Source of the DNA: Tetradesmus obliquus
Lineage: Eukaryota; Chlorophyta; Chlorophyceae; Sphaeropleales; Scenedesmaceae
Assembly (NCBI GenBank): GCA_030272155.1
Contig: CP126191.1
Location: 4,300,501 to 4,364,500 of the forward strand
Direction of reading: 5' to 3'
Length of the DNA: 64,000 nt
Part shown: positions 35,919 to 48,200 of the stretch, piece after piece
Numbering within the stretch: the stretch's first letter is position 1
Layout of the letters: the number at the start of each line of letters is the position of its first letter
Translations under genes and position numbers: made by a program
The notes under the pieces: model-generated
The model's input: only the letters and a program-made list of their open reading frames with translations
What the model was told of the DNA's origin: nothing
Database searches by the model: none

Positions 35919-38351
35919 TCACAGCTGCTCTATGAACAGTGCACTGTCGCTGGTGATGCCAGCATCAGCAAGGCTCTGGCTGCTGCCCTCCACATACACC
36001 TTGCGCGGGAACTGCGTCACCAGCCGGTACGCGCCAGGCCGCACACCGCCGCAGCCGCCGTCACTGCCAGCGGCACCCCCGCTGCCTCCAGCTGCTGCTG
36101 CTGCTGCTGCTGCGTCTGCTCCACTGCACTGCACATCCACAAAGTCAAACACCGCTTGCAGCTGGTCACTACCACGAAAGCGGCGGCCTTTGCGGCTGCC
36201 ATCCGGCAACCGCACCACTACCGTGAAGCTGCCTGCCTCGCCAGCTGCAGGCTCAGGTGATGACTCAAGTCGCTGTCGCTTGCTCTGCAGCAGCTCTGCT
36301 AGTGCACGTGCCGCATCAGCTTCTGCTTGTGCGGCTGCAGCCGCTGCTTCCTGCTCCGCAAGCTCCTGTGCTTCTGCTGCTTCCTGCGCTGCTGCAATGG
36401 ACTCCTGCTTGGCTCTGCAAGGAGCAGCAGCACAGAATACAGAGCAGGACAGCTTGACAAACCATGCAGCAGTCGGCTCTAAGGGTGTCCATGCTTGATA
36501 CGCAGCCTGAGCAGATGCAACACCAGGAGTGCTGCTGCATACAACCACACTTTGGGGCGAACCTTAGGGTTGAACTTCCTCACCACACAGCCCAGGCAAA
36601 GGCCTAGCGTCAGTGCCGCGCACCTGTCCAGCGCCAGCGACTCCTCGTACGCAGCGTCCTGCTCAGCCCTCAGGCTGCGCTGCTCCATGGCGCCAGGCGA
36701 CAGCGGCGGCCCCGCTGCTGCTGCTGCTGCGTTGCTGAAGTCCGGCATGCGGCCCTGGTACGGGATGCCCAGCATGGCAGCCTCCAGCATGCGGGCCTCC
36801 TCCAAGTTGATGCCCTCAGGCAGGTCTAGCGGCGCCTCATCATCCCCAACAGCTACACCAGTCACGGCAGCAGCGGCAGCAGCAGCATCTGCAGCGTCCG
36901 CGGCTGCCTCAGCTGCTGCCGCCTCGTCATCATCTACGCCAGCAGCAGCATCGCCGGCGGCAGCCGCTGCTGCTCGCTGTCTTATAGGCGGTGCTGCTGC
37001 TGCTGCCTCCCGCTGGCGTGCGAGCTGCTGGTAGTGCTGCAGCATCTGCTCCTGCTGCCGCCTGTGGAGGCTGCCGTACTGCTCGCCTGCCGCTGCTGCG
37101 AATCCATCATCATCATATGCGTCCATGAAAGCTGGGTCTGTTTCCATGAGGTCAGCAGGGGCAGCAGCAGGAGCGCGGCCGCCACTGCTGCGCCTGGGCC
37201 TGCTGCTAGGCCCTGCTGCTGCTGCTCCTGCTGCTGCCCCCAAGCCACGGCCTGCAGGAAGAGGCAACAGGCAGGCAGTTGCAGCAGAGGTCAGCAGGCA
37301 GCGCAAAGGACGCCAGAGATGTCACCAGAGGACAGCAACATGAGAACTGCTCAAGGTTTTTTTTTATGCAGCTCAGATATTGCGTCGCACTCGCAGCTGC
37401 CTGGCTGCCAGGGCGCTTGTGCCACCCACCATGCACTGCCAGCATGTCTGGCGGCAGCTCGATGCCTGAGCGCCTGAACATCTCCTGCGCAGAGCCCATC
37501 ATGTCTGCACGCAGCGCCGGCAGGGCAGAGCGGTAAATGAAAGGCAAGCATGTGCGCTGGCAGCAACAAGGAAATCAGGAAGCATCTGCGCAGCAGCACA
37601 GCATCTTGGCAGCGCAGCCTTTTGGGCCTCACACAAGGCAGCAGTAGCCGAGATGCTGCTCACCCTCCATCTGCTGCTCTGCCTGCTGCCTGGCTTGCAA
37701 GGCGCTTGCGCGCTGCCGTGCCAGCTCCCCAAGGCCTGCTGCCTCATCATCATCGTCAGGAATCTGCGCAGTAGCCAATGTTGCAGAAGCACAGTGTAAG
37801 ACTTCCAGGCTGTGCACCCTTGCAGGACGCAGCCAGAAGATGCATGTTTGCGCAGAGCAGGAGCAAAACACTCAATGAGGCGTGCAGCATTGTGTGGTGC
37901 AACTCTTTGCTTGAACAGGTGCAGAAGCAAAGCATGCAAAAGCGAAGCGTGCATACAACCGCACAGTACACAGTCACACCAGCGCGCACCTCCACAACGT
38001 CTGGCTGTGCAACTGGAACACCTGCATACACACCCAATACTAATGTCGTAAAGGGCTGCGACGATTAGCATGCACTGCACAGCTTTCGATGCTGAGCTGT
38101 GCAAGTTCGCACAGACAGGCTGTACTGCAGCAGCACCATGCTGCTGCTTGCGGCCCCAGCTGACCTGCTGCCTGGTCAAACGGGTCCGGGGCTTCATCAG
38201 CAGCTCCTTGTTGCGGCGGATGGTCCATGTAGAAGTCCACCGCCCTCTCCAAGGCCCAGTCATGAGCTATGAGGTAGTTTTCCCCGATGTGGGCAGGGGC
38301 CCCAGTGATTGCACAGAACTGAGCTATCATATCCGATCTATCTTCTTCCAT
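35919..38351 (-). CDS. UBA-like and UBX domain protein (PUX/FAF-type p97/CDC48 adaptor)
   Basis: Six minus-strand exons: 38351-38165, 38021-37990, 37763-37664, 37504-37430, 37251-36624, 36414-35919; 505 residues, in frame. The N-terminus (FCAITGAPAHIGENYLIAHD then WALERAVDFYMD) is a UBA/UBA-like helical bundle, the ubiquitin-binding end of this family. The middle is Ala/Asp-rich low complexity with SSRPRRSSGGR and a long charged coiled stretch (AKQESIAAAQEAAEAQELAE). The C-terminal ~100 residues form a UBX domain: FTVVVRLPDGSRKGRRF, then YRLVTQFPRKVY, whose FPR loop contacts the N-domain of p97/CDC48, ending LADAGITSDSALFIEQL. Family members recruit CDC48 to ubiquitylated proteins. I see no clear thioredoxin-like UAS domain, unlike FAF1/2. 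Exon 2 is only 32 nt. The UBX beta-strand region has an Ala/Gly insertion from CTG repeats. Confidence 0.88.
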
Positions 38352-40532
38352 ATTGGCTGCAATTTGCGCGTCTGCTCTCAAGGTGGTTCCTGCGGGCCGA
38401 GCAACTGGGCCTCTCGTTATCACAAAGCTGTGTCACGCCACTCCAGCGCGCTTTGAAGGCCCACAACCAGCTCCAATGCATGCAGAACCAGGTCACAGCC
38501 GCACACCAGCACTGTCAGACAGCCCAATGCATCACCTCATGTGGGCAGATGACATGTCAAAGTGGTACAGGGACGACAGGTAACTGTTACATGACCATGC
38601 CTGCTGCTGTACTGCCTGCAGCCATGTAATTTGACTACCCTATACTACTGCTATCACTGCTGCATGACTCAAAACAACCTGCCTGCCTACTAACATCATG
38701 CATGCCGCTTGTCCACCGCGCCGCATCATTATGTTCTTCAAGCACGGCCATGCAACCAGCGGACGGTACGCGCCAAACAATCACCATGCAGCACATGCTG
38801 CTGAATGGATAGCTGCAGCCAACTGTACAAGGTGCACCAGGACAGCATCCACACAAGCAGGCCACACACTGACAGGTGTGTCGCCAACCCAACCCCCTGC
38901 CCGTCCCAGCAACACCCATGCGGGCTGCAACTGCTTGCATGGATAACACGCTGGCCAGCCGCCTCCCACCAGCTGCAAACAACGTCAGCAATGCACACGG
39001 GTGCATCTCAAAGCGTACATAGTGAGGCAACACAACAGGACCATCTGCGTGCAGTGGGCCTGCTCAACTCCCCTCACCAAGCTGCATAACAACTGGATGG
39101 CCCGGGAATGATATAGCACTTTCATGAAACACCGGAAGCCCCAGAAAGTCAACGGCATAGCAACACCAGAGCATACATGCATGGTGGAAGCAACATCCAT
39201 GTCCTCGCAGTCTGCAACACAGGCCCATGCAAGTGCAGCACGCCTCAGCGCTGTGTGCCACCAGGCAAACAATGCACACTCCAGTCAAGCTGCGCCAATG
39301 AGCGAGTATGTTGTACACACATAGACACAGCTAGGCTTCAGAGCCAACGCAGCACGTCAAATCAAACTGCGCTCAGGAGCTGCCCAGCTGCCATGTCCAC
39401 ACAATGGGACAAAGCACTCTGCAGACAACAATCAGACAACCGTTCCGAAAGATGCAGCTCTGACATCAGCATCAGAATCACCATGCCCAAACGCACACAC
39501 TGGCCCCCTGAGTGCACACGACTCTGAAATGCACACACCAACCAGCCCGGCAAGACCTGGCAGCCAGACACCAAGCAGCTGGCGCCACACACACAGACAC
39601 ACACATGCCCTGAAGGATGACGATGACAACGCAGCAGCAGCAGCGCAACAAAGGAGTGCGGCTGCCATCAGGAAATATCCATGCAGCTACTGCAAGAATG
39701 CTGCGCCGTATGCTGGTGATGCAGGCAGACGCAGCTGCTCAAACCCTTTGCACACAGCAGGCATTGATGCCCTCAACCGAGCACAAGCAGAGACCGCAGG
39801 CATCGGCAACATACCCTGAATCAATGGCATGTGACAACCACCTGGCATCTTAATGATACAACATGACAAATAACATGCAGTTGACACCGCATCAACCTGC
39901 CAACCAGACATGAGCCCTCCAGCCAATCACCTACGGCTACCAGCAGTCACTACCACTCACACAACTGCCTACGCTAAGCCCCAATTCAGCGCACCTTGAG
40001 GATGAATTTGCTTTGCACAGACTTCAGCACACTGCGCGTAAGAATGATCACACCAACACAACATGTGCTAGTGCTAGACACTGCCCTGTCTCGCAACATC
40101 GGAAAGGTACGACATCGGAAAGGTACAAACCAGGGCGCTCTCAGGGTACTCTGCCATTTTCAGCCGGTAAAATGACACACAATGCGTGCCGCATTACGTC
40201 GCACATCCTGTACACATGAACACTGCCATGCCGCCGCACATGAGATGACGCACTTAGATGGCTCACATGGTGCATGTATGCAGCATCCTAAGATCCTGCA
40301 TGAAGACGCACCACGCTCCTGCCTGATGCGCAATGCAGCTCACCACCACGCCTGCACAGCACTCTGCTCTGCCCGGAGCTGGCCAGCTCGTAACCCACAG
40401 CTGCATCACCCACAGCTGCACCCTAACTGCACGAGCACACCTCAGCATCACGAACCAGCATCAGAGACTGCCGAAGACAACCGAACTTCCGTTCCCGTGC
40501 TGCCACCCACACCGATATGGCAGCGGCCCGCC
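38352..40532. other. Intergenic region between the UBX and WD40 genes
   Basis: Over 2 kb with no recognisable gene on either strand; ORFs are short and composed of Cys/His/Thr-rich translation typical of non-coding sequence. It should contain the UBX promoter and the WD40 3' UTR. No TGTAA on the minus strand was noticed near the WD40 stop. Confidence 0.5.
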
Positions 40533-42826
40533 TCACACGCACCACACAGCCACCTCTCCCGAGGCGTCCCCTGACACCAGCACCTCACTGTCACCCACAG
40601 CCAGCGCCTTGACTGCTGCGCCGTGCACCGCCAGCGGATCACCCACGGGCGTCATCAGCCGCGCGTCCCAGCAGCGCACCAGGCCGTCATCGCCACCGCT
40701 GTACAGCAGCTTCAGAGAAGAGGGTGAGCTGCTGAGGGGGCTGCTGCAGCCGCTGCTGCTGGGAGATGAGCCGGGGGATGCAACAGCGGAGGCAGGCGCA
40801 GCTGCAGGAGTGTCGGCTGCAGGCGCGGAGGCAGAGGCATCAGTTGCTGCCAGCACGTCGCCATTGCAGGCGTCGCTGCTGCTGTCGTGGCAGTCGAGCT
40901 CCAGGCTGTGGCTCTCGCTGCTGGTGCTGTTGCTGCTGTCGCTGCTGCTGCTGCTGCCGTTGCTGCCATTGCTGCTGGTGGCTGCTGTTGTGGGTGATGC
41001 TGCTGCAGGGGGAGCTGCAGCTGCAGCAGATGATGATGATGATGATGATGATGAAGAGGAGGAAGAGGAGGAGTTGACGGGCAGGCCTGGTGCCAGCACC
41101 AGTGCCTGCACGCGCTCGCCGTTGTGTGCTGCCTTCACCTCCATCACCAGCTTCAAGCTGGCCGCATCCCACGCCTGCAGCAGCAGCAACAGCAAGAGCC
41201 AGCATTGAGGCACCTGACAACAGACGGGCGGCATGCTTTGGCTGGCCGCACATTCAGCTGCATCCGCTGCATTGCTGGATGGAAGGCAAACAACCACACC
41301 CAACCCTTTGCAATCTCAGCTCTCAAGCCACCGGCCCTTTGCTTGAAAAAACAAATCGTCCACCCTGCACTCAGACACCACCGCAGCAAACCCCCACCCC
41401 TGAACCCCAAACACACACCAGCCGCACCTTGATGGTACCATCATACCCCGCAGAGTACAGCAGGCTGCCGCACACCACCAGCGCCGTGATGCGCCCGTCA
41501 TGCGCCTTCTCACGCACAGCCGCCTCCGCCAGCTCGCCGCTGCCCTTGCCGATGGTCCAGCAGCGCAGCGCGCCGTCAGCGCCGGCGGTGAACACGCGCT
41601 TGTCGCTGGCAGCTATGGCTAGGATGTCTCCCGTGAACAGCTTGGTGCTGCTGACCTCCTTGGGCACCGCGTAGGCCTGGTCCCACTGGCGCAGGTAGTT
41701 GCAGCCGCAGCTGAAGAGGTACTTGCCGCTGCTGGACATGCTGCGCACCCAGCCCGTGTGGCCGTTCATGCGCACCTGCGGCGGCGCAAGCAGCAGCAGT
41801 TGCGCAGACGTGCGTGTCAGTTGCTAGGACAGAGGCTCGCGCTGGTATCCCTGCTGCTGGCTGGCGAGATTGAATCAAAGTCTTGTCACAGGGCGGAGGC
41901 ACATGTCGCAAGCTGCCCCCAGCAGCAAAGTTTGCACCCAGCTGCTGCTGCTGCTGCTGCTCATGCCTTCGGGTGCTCACCTGCTCGCTGAACTGCAGTG
42001 CATCTGGCTGCCAGGCTGCAATCTCCTTGGCTGCCAGGCCGCAGTACACGACCGGCCTGCTCTGCTTCGTGTTGGGGTCCTTGATTTTGGGCTTGAACCC
42101 TGGGTGCAGCGAGAACACTGGCCCGCCAGCAACCTCCACCTTGGTGCACAGCAGCTTGGTGCCTGCATCCTGGTCGCCCTACATGTGCCAAGCGAGTTGT
42201 GAGGTCAGCAAGATGAGCAGCAGCAAGGATGCAGCTGATGCATGTGCGGTACCACTGTGCTGGCAGGAAGAGCTTTACACTACAGGCATGCAGCAAGCAT
42301 GAGAGCAGAGCACCTGCGTTGCTGCATGAATACCATCATGTGTGACAGGATAAAAAGGGGCAGCATGCATGCATTAATGAAGCCGCGCACCCACCCCCTC
42401 AAGAGACCATGTGCAGAGGGTCTTGTCAAGCGAAGTGGTGATGACCCTCTTCAGGCCTGCAGCAAGTACACCATGTCAGCAGAAGGACCTTGGATGGTCT
42501 GTGTCAAACTGCTGATGTCAGATTGTGCTAAAGAGTGGTAATTCCCAACTTGGGCATGGTCAGATCCACTTGAACCACCCAAATAGTTCACTAGGCAACC
42601 CACCTGCTGCATCATCCAGCACAGACAGCGCTGTTACGCTCGCATCGTGCGCTTTAAACTTTTTCAACAACACAGCTCGGTGCGGAGCAGCTGCCGGTGG
42701 TGCTGGTGCTGTTGCTGCGGGGGCCTCGGCCTCTGCAATCCTCGCCAGCACCGCCCTCCTCCTGCCAGGGCAAGCCGCGAATCTATTGCTGGCACTACTA
42801 TAACGCAACTGACTAGCTGTCTGCAT
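40533..42826 (-). CDS. WD40-repeat protein with possible plastid leader
   Basis: Five minus-strand exons: 42826-42604, 42456-42395, 42178-41981, 41775-41428, 41174-40533; 490 residues, in frame. The N-terminus (MQTASQLRYSSASNRFAACP) is Ser/Arg-rich and could be a transit peptide. Then come WD40 blades: FKAHDASVTALSVLDDA, RVITTSLDKTLCTW, PVVYCGLAAKEIAAWQ, MNGHTGWVRSMSSSGKYLFS, DILAIAASDKRVFTAGADG with ALRCW, DGRITALVVCGSLLYSAGYD, LYSGGDDGLVRCWDARLM and VLVSGDASGEVAVW. At least seven blades can be counted, enough for one propeller. A long Ser-rich insertion (GAT and CTG repeats) interrupts one blade in the last exon. The intron before exon 3 uses a TAG acceptor. WD40 propellers are scaffolds; I cannot name the orthologue. 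Confidence 0.82.
41029..41055. repeat. GAT repeat encoding part of a Ser run in the WD40 protein
   Basis: Nine GAT/GAA-type triplets, read on the minus strand as consecutive Ser codons within a blade-to-blade insertion. Confidence 0.85.
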
Positions 42827-43594
42827 CACATAAGACTTTCTCAACACAATTGCAAACTCCCAAGCCTGGTGAGTGGTGGGCCGTAAAACTCCTGCCTGCC
42901 TGTGCGCCAACGGCGCGTGCGCCCTGCCCAAATTACACGAAAACTAGCCACCTGCGGCATGCATGCATAGATGTACGTGCACCAGGTGACCACCTCGGGT
43001 GACATGACAACACTATAACGTTAACCCTTTTAACAGCGACGTTATACCCTCACGCTGGCCGAAATCTTGGCAGAGCTAGCTTACATGCCACCGTAAGCGT
43101 TTAGCACACACTGCAGGGCGTTTGCACGCGCTGAAGCACTACAGGCAGGCAGACATTGCTGGATGGCCGGCACACTGGACGACCATGCCACACATCAATT
43201 CCTGGCATTGACGCCTGTTCAGCTCAGGAGTACTAAAGATTCCACAAGAACTCCAACACTGAACTGTCGTGCCACTCAACCAAATGACAGAAGCGGCAAT
43301 TGTAGACACCGCAGCACTGCTGGTGGTGGTGGGGTGAGCAGCCATTGCCCCGTGCCAGCACTTCGCAGTTGGGGCAGCACTCCGCTATGAACAAAGAGAA
43401 AGACGAGCCTGTCTACACTAAAACCTGCTTGCAAGTTCTACACACCATTCGTCCAGTGGGCACGCTCACTGCACCCATCCCTGCCAGCCTGACATGCTGA
43501 CTGCCATGCTGACCTACCATCAAGCCAAGGCGTCATGCACGCGGTGATCGCTGACAGGCGCATAGTTGCAGCCATACCACCTGATGCAACCTAG
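42827..43594. other. Intergenic region between the WD40 and acyltransferase genes
   Basis: No ORF of interest. Contains the WD40 promoter and probably the acyltransferase 3' UTR; TTACA (minus-strand TGTAA) is at 43081-43085. A short inverted pair, TATAACGT and ACGTTATA, flanks ~43015-43048. Confidence 0.5.
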
Positions 43595-46447
43595 TCATGA
43601 CGCCTTCTTGCTGTCCCGTGCTGCTGTGCTGCTTGCTACCAGCGGCGTGCCGTCTGCTGCCAGCATGGGCTGCGGCAGTGTGCTGTCATAGCAGTACACG
43701 ACAGACACCACCAGCCACACCAATGGCAGGTACTGCAGCACCTGCAGCAGCAGCAGCACGCGCACAATGCACGGCACGGCACGGCACGGCAGGGTCACAG
43801 AGTGAGCAAGCGCAGATCGGTGACTTGCAGCTGTACCAGGTTGCTATGCGCGGAGTCAACGACGGCTCTCAGCCGTCACATCAGTGGCTTGCAAGCGAAG
43901 CACAAGCGCTGCTGCAGCATGCGCTATTCCAAACAAACAGCACTGCGCTCTCCACACGCTGTTTACAGATCAACCGCCCACCTGCAGCCCTGCCGCCCCG
44001 AGGTGCAGCATGCCAGCCAGGCGCGCTGCGATGCTGCACCAGGCGCGTGCGCTCCAGGCCAGCCCCCAGGCCATCAGGCCCGCCTCCAGCAGCGTCCAGA
44101 ACAGCTGCGACAGCCGCAGCTGCATCGGGTAGGGGAAGCCGGCAGGCGCGCGGATGTCCAGCTCCGGCAGCGCTGCACAGCAGGGCACAGCACGGCAAAG
44201 GCCAGCAGCTCTCTGTGAGCCAGCGGGCACATTTTACGCATAATGGCAGGTGCGGTGTAGACGTAGATACCGCTGACAGGAAGCATGCCAGGCGTGCTGC
44301 TGGCTGAGTACAGCACTTTTTCATGCAGGGCCCAAGCGACAAAGCTGAGATGCGCAACTGGCCTCCCTGCTGTCCTTGCAGCTGCTCCTGTGGCGCGCTG
44401 ATGCAGCGGCAGCTGCCCGCACCTGCAGGGTCTGCGCTGAACACCTCCACCCACAGCGTCTGCCACTGCGCCTGCAGCGCGGCGTAGAACTCGTCAAAGC
44501 TGGCATAGTCGGCGGTGCGCATCAGTGGGCCGTAGCCGGTGACGCAGGTGCTGCCAAAGCGCACGTGGTAGCTCTTCTCGTCGAGGGCCAGCTCCTTGTG
44601 CGCCGACATCACGATCTGCAGCAGCAGCAACAGCAGCAGCAAGCGGGATATGATGTTCAGTCTTGCAGGAACCTTGCTGGCGTGCGTTAAGGTCAGCAAC
44701 CTGTCAGGTACATTCCGGTACATAACACGGACATGACGCAAGGTTCCTGCAAGCATCCTTATGCTTACTCCGTAAGACGACGCAAGTGTTTGGCTGGTTG
44801 AGTGCGGTGTAAGTCCACAGACAATTCAAGTTGTAGATCTGGACAGCTGCAGCTACAAGAGCTGACCCTTCTACTGGCCGTGGAGGCGCTTCCTTCATCC
44901 AAAAGGCGGCTGCAAACCAGGCCAGCTTGCAGGACACCCGCTGAGCACAGCGGTGTCCGCCCTTCGCTAGTCCTGTGCCCCTTGCAGCCCAGCTGACTGT
45001 GCTGCTGTTTACCCGCAGCCACAGCGCACCTGCACGGGCATCTTCCTGCTGTAGGCGTAGTTGAGCATGCCGCGCTTGAGCGGCAGCGAGTGCGGCAGCC
45101 TGCTGCGGTGGCCCTCAGGGAACATGCAGATGCCGGGCGCAGGGCTGGCCTCCACGCAGGCGTCGATCCAGCTGTTGAACTTCTGCGGCAGCAAGCAGCC
45201 AGCCGCCAGCAGCACCGTGAACGCTGCACTGAGTATGGCTGCCGTGACTCAATGAAGTGGCAGCTGCAAGCATCATGCAGTCGTCCAACTGCAAGAGTGA
45301 AGTTGATGCCACGTTGAGCCGGGGCCACAGCTGCGAAGCAAGCAGGGCTGCCAGCGTGAGCTCACCTCCTTATCCTTGACGCGATCACGCCTGAAGCAGA
45401 TGCACCTGCGGGAGCATATGGCATAATTTTGAAAGCTCGCCGTGTGGTGCAGAGGCTCGGGCATTGATGTTGCTGCTTCTGCTGCTCGCAGAGCGTCACC
45501 TGCTGGTGCTCCTGGTTGCGCTGCTGCTGATGGTGTCCCTGCCTGTTCACTCACCCCCGCACCATCGTCACTGGCAGCATGAACATGGGGAAGACTACGC
45601 CTACTGCCATCCTGCAGGGGTTGCAGCAACAGCAACACAGGCAGCAGCAACACAAGGCTTCAGCAGCTGTCAATGCAGCACACCACATGCAAGCAAAGAA
45701 CAGGATACATGCACAGACATCAGCCACAATGATCTACATGCTCGATGGGGTGCGTCAATTGCTGTTCTGTCAGCCAGCCTCTTGACCTGCTCTATGCACG
45801 ATGTCAGTGCTTGCAGGAAGCGCACCGCACCTGCTCATCATCTGGCCCCTGCCCTCAGTCAGGTAGGCATCCACAAAGAAGTCCGCCCAGGAGCGGTGGT
45901 TGCCCTGCATGCAGACGCAAAGCGGTGCAGCACTATTTGATCTTGAGTGTGTGGACACAGATCAAGGTTCCAGTGGCTCCGCAGCTGGAGTCCCGGGTAC
46001 GCTGTGGCCCAATGCTGCAGAGGTGTGCCACACCTCTAAGCCGGGCTCAAACAGAGCCAGCAGCAACCTGCAGCTGGGACACGAGCCCTCCACCATGCAA
46101 AGGTGCAGCTGCTGCTCACCAGGTACATGCAGGCACCACCCCTGTACAGCTCCTGCTTGCCACACTTGCGTACTTTGATGCCAAACGCCCTGACAAGGAA
46201 TTGGCACCTGCAGCACGGGCGGCAGCGCGCTGCTCATACACCTGGACAACTGCAGGTGCGCACCACACCATACGTTCAAGCTCAGGTGATTGCATGCCAT
46301 TTGTCACACGCACCACCGGAAGATGTCGTTCCTATCGCCTATCAGCTTCCAGGCCTTGATGAACAGCAGCAGGTTAGACAGAGGCAAGCTCCAGTACATC
46401 ACGTACACCGCCAGCAGGAACGCTGGCAGCTTGAGCACCAGCAACAT
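43595..46447 (-). CDS. Lysophospholipid acyltransferase (AGPAT/LPAT-type, membrane)
   Basis: Nine minus-strand exons: 46447-46314, 46207-46120, 45904-45831, 45611-45555, 45405-45366, 45182-45030, 44615-44423, 44172-43982, 43741-43595; 358 residues, in frame. It begins with a hydrophobic segment (LLVLKLPAFLLAVYVMYWSL). FLVRAFGIKVRKCGKQELYR leads to acyltransferase motif I, GNHRSWADFF (H77, D82, the catalytic pair), then a membrane segment (VGVVFPMFMLPVTMV). CFRRDRVKDKE is followed by FNSWID and motif III CMFPEGHRSR (E154). Hydrophobic C-terminal segments (LFWTLLEAGLMAWGLAW, QYLPLVWLVVSVVYCY) add further membrane contact. The family transfers an acyl-CoA chain to lysophosphatidic acid or another lysophospholipid, usually in the ER; which acceptor is used cannot be read from sequence. 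The gene diverges from the DUF1499 gene over 311 bases. Confidence 0.9.
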
Positions 46448-46758
46448 TGGAAAAGATGTGGTTTACAATGTTAAAGATCCGAAGCACAGCCGTGCCCGTG
46501 GCGCCAGCAGCTGCGCTGCCCGTGTGGTTTCCAGTCGTAGCAGTGTAGCCAGCAGCACTCGCGTTGACTTGATACATGCCCGCAAGCACACATTGACGCA
46601 GCATCGGAGGAGTGGATTAGTCGCCAGGGTTGAATGGGACACTACGCCAAGCCCTAACCCAGTAACAAGACGGTTGGCGTTCAAAAGCATTGCTCGCTGC
46701 CATTGCCCTGTTAGACGAATTGGCGCCAAGGAATATATGCAGTTTCTTTCGTCCATTC
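46448..46758. other. Divergent promoter region of the acyltransferase and DUF1499 genes
   Basis: Short gap between two outward-facing starts. AATATATG at ~46733 is a weak TATA-like sequence for the plus-strand gene. Nothing else stands out. Confidence 0.45.
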
Positions 46759-48038
46759 ATGTCGCTCGTCAGTGTGCGTTCGGCGTGGCGCCAGCAGGCA
46801 GCAGCAACATCAGGAGCAGCAGCAGCAGAATCCACAGCATACGCTAGAGCACCACATGGGGCGGTGGCTGCATTACTGCCTGCGCTGGCTGCAACTATAG
46901 TGCTAACTTCACCTGCTCTTGCGAGTGAGGTGGGAGCCACGCCTAGGCGCAAGCCCTTCTGCATAGGTTCGCCTGATGGCCAGCCACGATGTTGAGATGC
47001 TGTATTTGACATGCGCTTCTTTTGAGCAGATGACGTAGCCCGCTGCAGCTCTGCGGCTACTGCCGCACCACCTGTTCGCCAAACAACGTTGGCTGGTTTG
47101 TGTCATCAACATGCGCGCTGGCTGGGTTTGCGTCACTTACATCTGCGCAGGCCAGCCAGTCACCTGCAGGTCCCAGCATCAGCACTGCCTGGGCTGCCTG
47201 CACACCCAAAGCCAGCTGTGTGAGCACCAACAGCTTCATGTCACCCGCACAATACCTGCCACCCTGGTCCTTCGCACCAACCCAGCAAGAAGCAGCATTC
47301 AGGTGCTCTCAGGCAGTACCTTTTGTCGCATGCATCCGTGGCAGTCAAGCACTGGCCAGGCTGCTGCTGACTCACAGCAGATGGGTGTGCCAGCTGATGT
47401 GGCGGCCACTATGTGGCAGGATGCTTTGTAGCTAGTATGGCCATGGCATTGCTTAGTTGGCAGGTAGATACTTGAACAAACATATCAACGATGCCTTGCC
47501 TGCAAGCCGCATGGCAGCCTGCCTATGCCAGTTGTGACAGTATGGTTGTCTGTAGATGTCGAATGGTCAGCTGGCTGACCAACATCGGCTGGTGGACTCA
47601 GCAACAGTATAAAAGCAGTCGAGGCAGTGGCTGATTAACTAGCCATTGACTAGCGTTGCCGGCACCTCTGCCAACTGCTGTAGTGTTGGCACTTCTCTTT
47701 GCAGGAACCTGCTGCGCCAGCTGGAAGAGCTGCATGCGACAGTGCTCAACACCGACACTGCCAGCACAGACGGCGAGTACTACATCCTAGCACAGCTGCC
47801 CACAGGAGGCGGCAGCAGCAGCTACGACACAGTCCAGATAAAGCTGCGGCCTGATGGCGTGGCACTGTTCAAGTCTGAGGCAGCACGCAGCACGCCCGAC
47901 CCTCCGTTCTGCCTCACGCCCGGCTGCATCAGCGGCCCGCGCAACAGGCAGCGCATGGAGGCGCTGCGGGACGCGCTGGGCTGGGCGGTGCTGGAGACGG
48001 ACGAGGACAAGGCCTGGGTGCAGATCCTGCTGCACTAG
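46759..48038 (+). CDS. DUF1499-like protein with thylakoid-type leader (internal exon unresolved)
   Basis: Two parts are convincing. The 5' exon (46759 to about 46929, donor GTGGGA) encodes a basic Ser/Ala leader followed by AVAALLPALAATIVLTSP and the cleavage-like ALASE, the bipartite pattern of a twin leader for the thylakoid lumen. The 3' exon (47705-48038) encodes LLRQLEELHATVLN, YYILAQLP, DTVQIKLRPDGVALFKSEAA, FCLTPGCISGPRNRQRMEAL and RDALGW, resembling the NR-x-R-x-E-x-LR end of DUF1499 proteins. The 3' exon needs two bases from a preceding exon, which the 5' exon does not give, so at least one exon between 46930 and 47704 is missing from this model, or these are two genes. The reading frame past 46929 (ATPRRKPFCIG) also looks coding. 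DUF1499 has no known reaction. Confidence 0.5.
47608..47615 (+). promoter_or_regulatory. TATAAAAG motif about 90 bases before the DUF1499 exon
   Basis: Perfect TATA-box-like octamer in what is modelled as an intron. No in-frame start codon follows it before the exon at 47705, so it may be incidental, or it may mark a separate short transcription unit. Confidence 0.3.
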
Positions 48039-48200
48039 ACAGTGTGCACAGCCTTGCATGTACTGGCTAAAGTCGTCTTTTTACATTGCCTGGGGCCGAT
48101 GGAATTGATGCTATGGCTTGATGTGTAACATGATGATGGTTGCCTGGGCGCAGATCCTGCAGCACTAGATGGTTGTGCAAGGCCTGGGTGCAGATCCTGC
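48011..48200. repeat. Three dispersed copies of the 3' coding end of the DUF1499 gene
   Basis: The sequence GCCTGGGYGCAGATCCTGC, which encodes the last residues (AWVQILLH) of the DUF1499 exon, occurs at 48012-48030, again at 48142-48160 (followed by a matching GCACTAGA stop region), and at 48182-48200. Confidence 0.9.

Noticed and set aside
46617..47012. 131-codon minus-strand ORF opposite the DUF1499 leader exon
   Set aside because: The plus-strand frame shows a convincing bipartite leader with an AxA-type cleavage site; the minus frame has no such feature.
47057..47239. Minus-strand 60-codon ORF with a signal-peptide-like start (MKLLVLTQLALGVQ)
   Set aside because: Short, no continuation with good splice sites found, and it overlaps the plus-strand DUF1499 locus; could be chance hydrophobicity.
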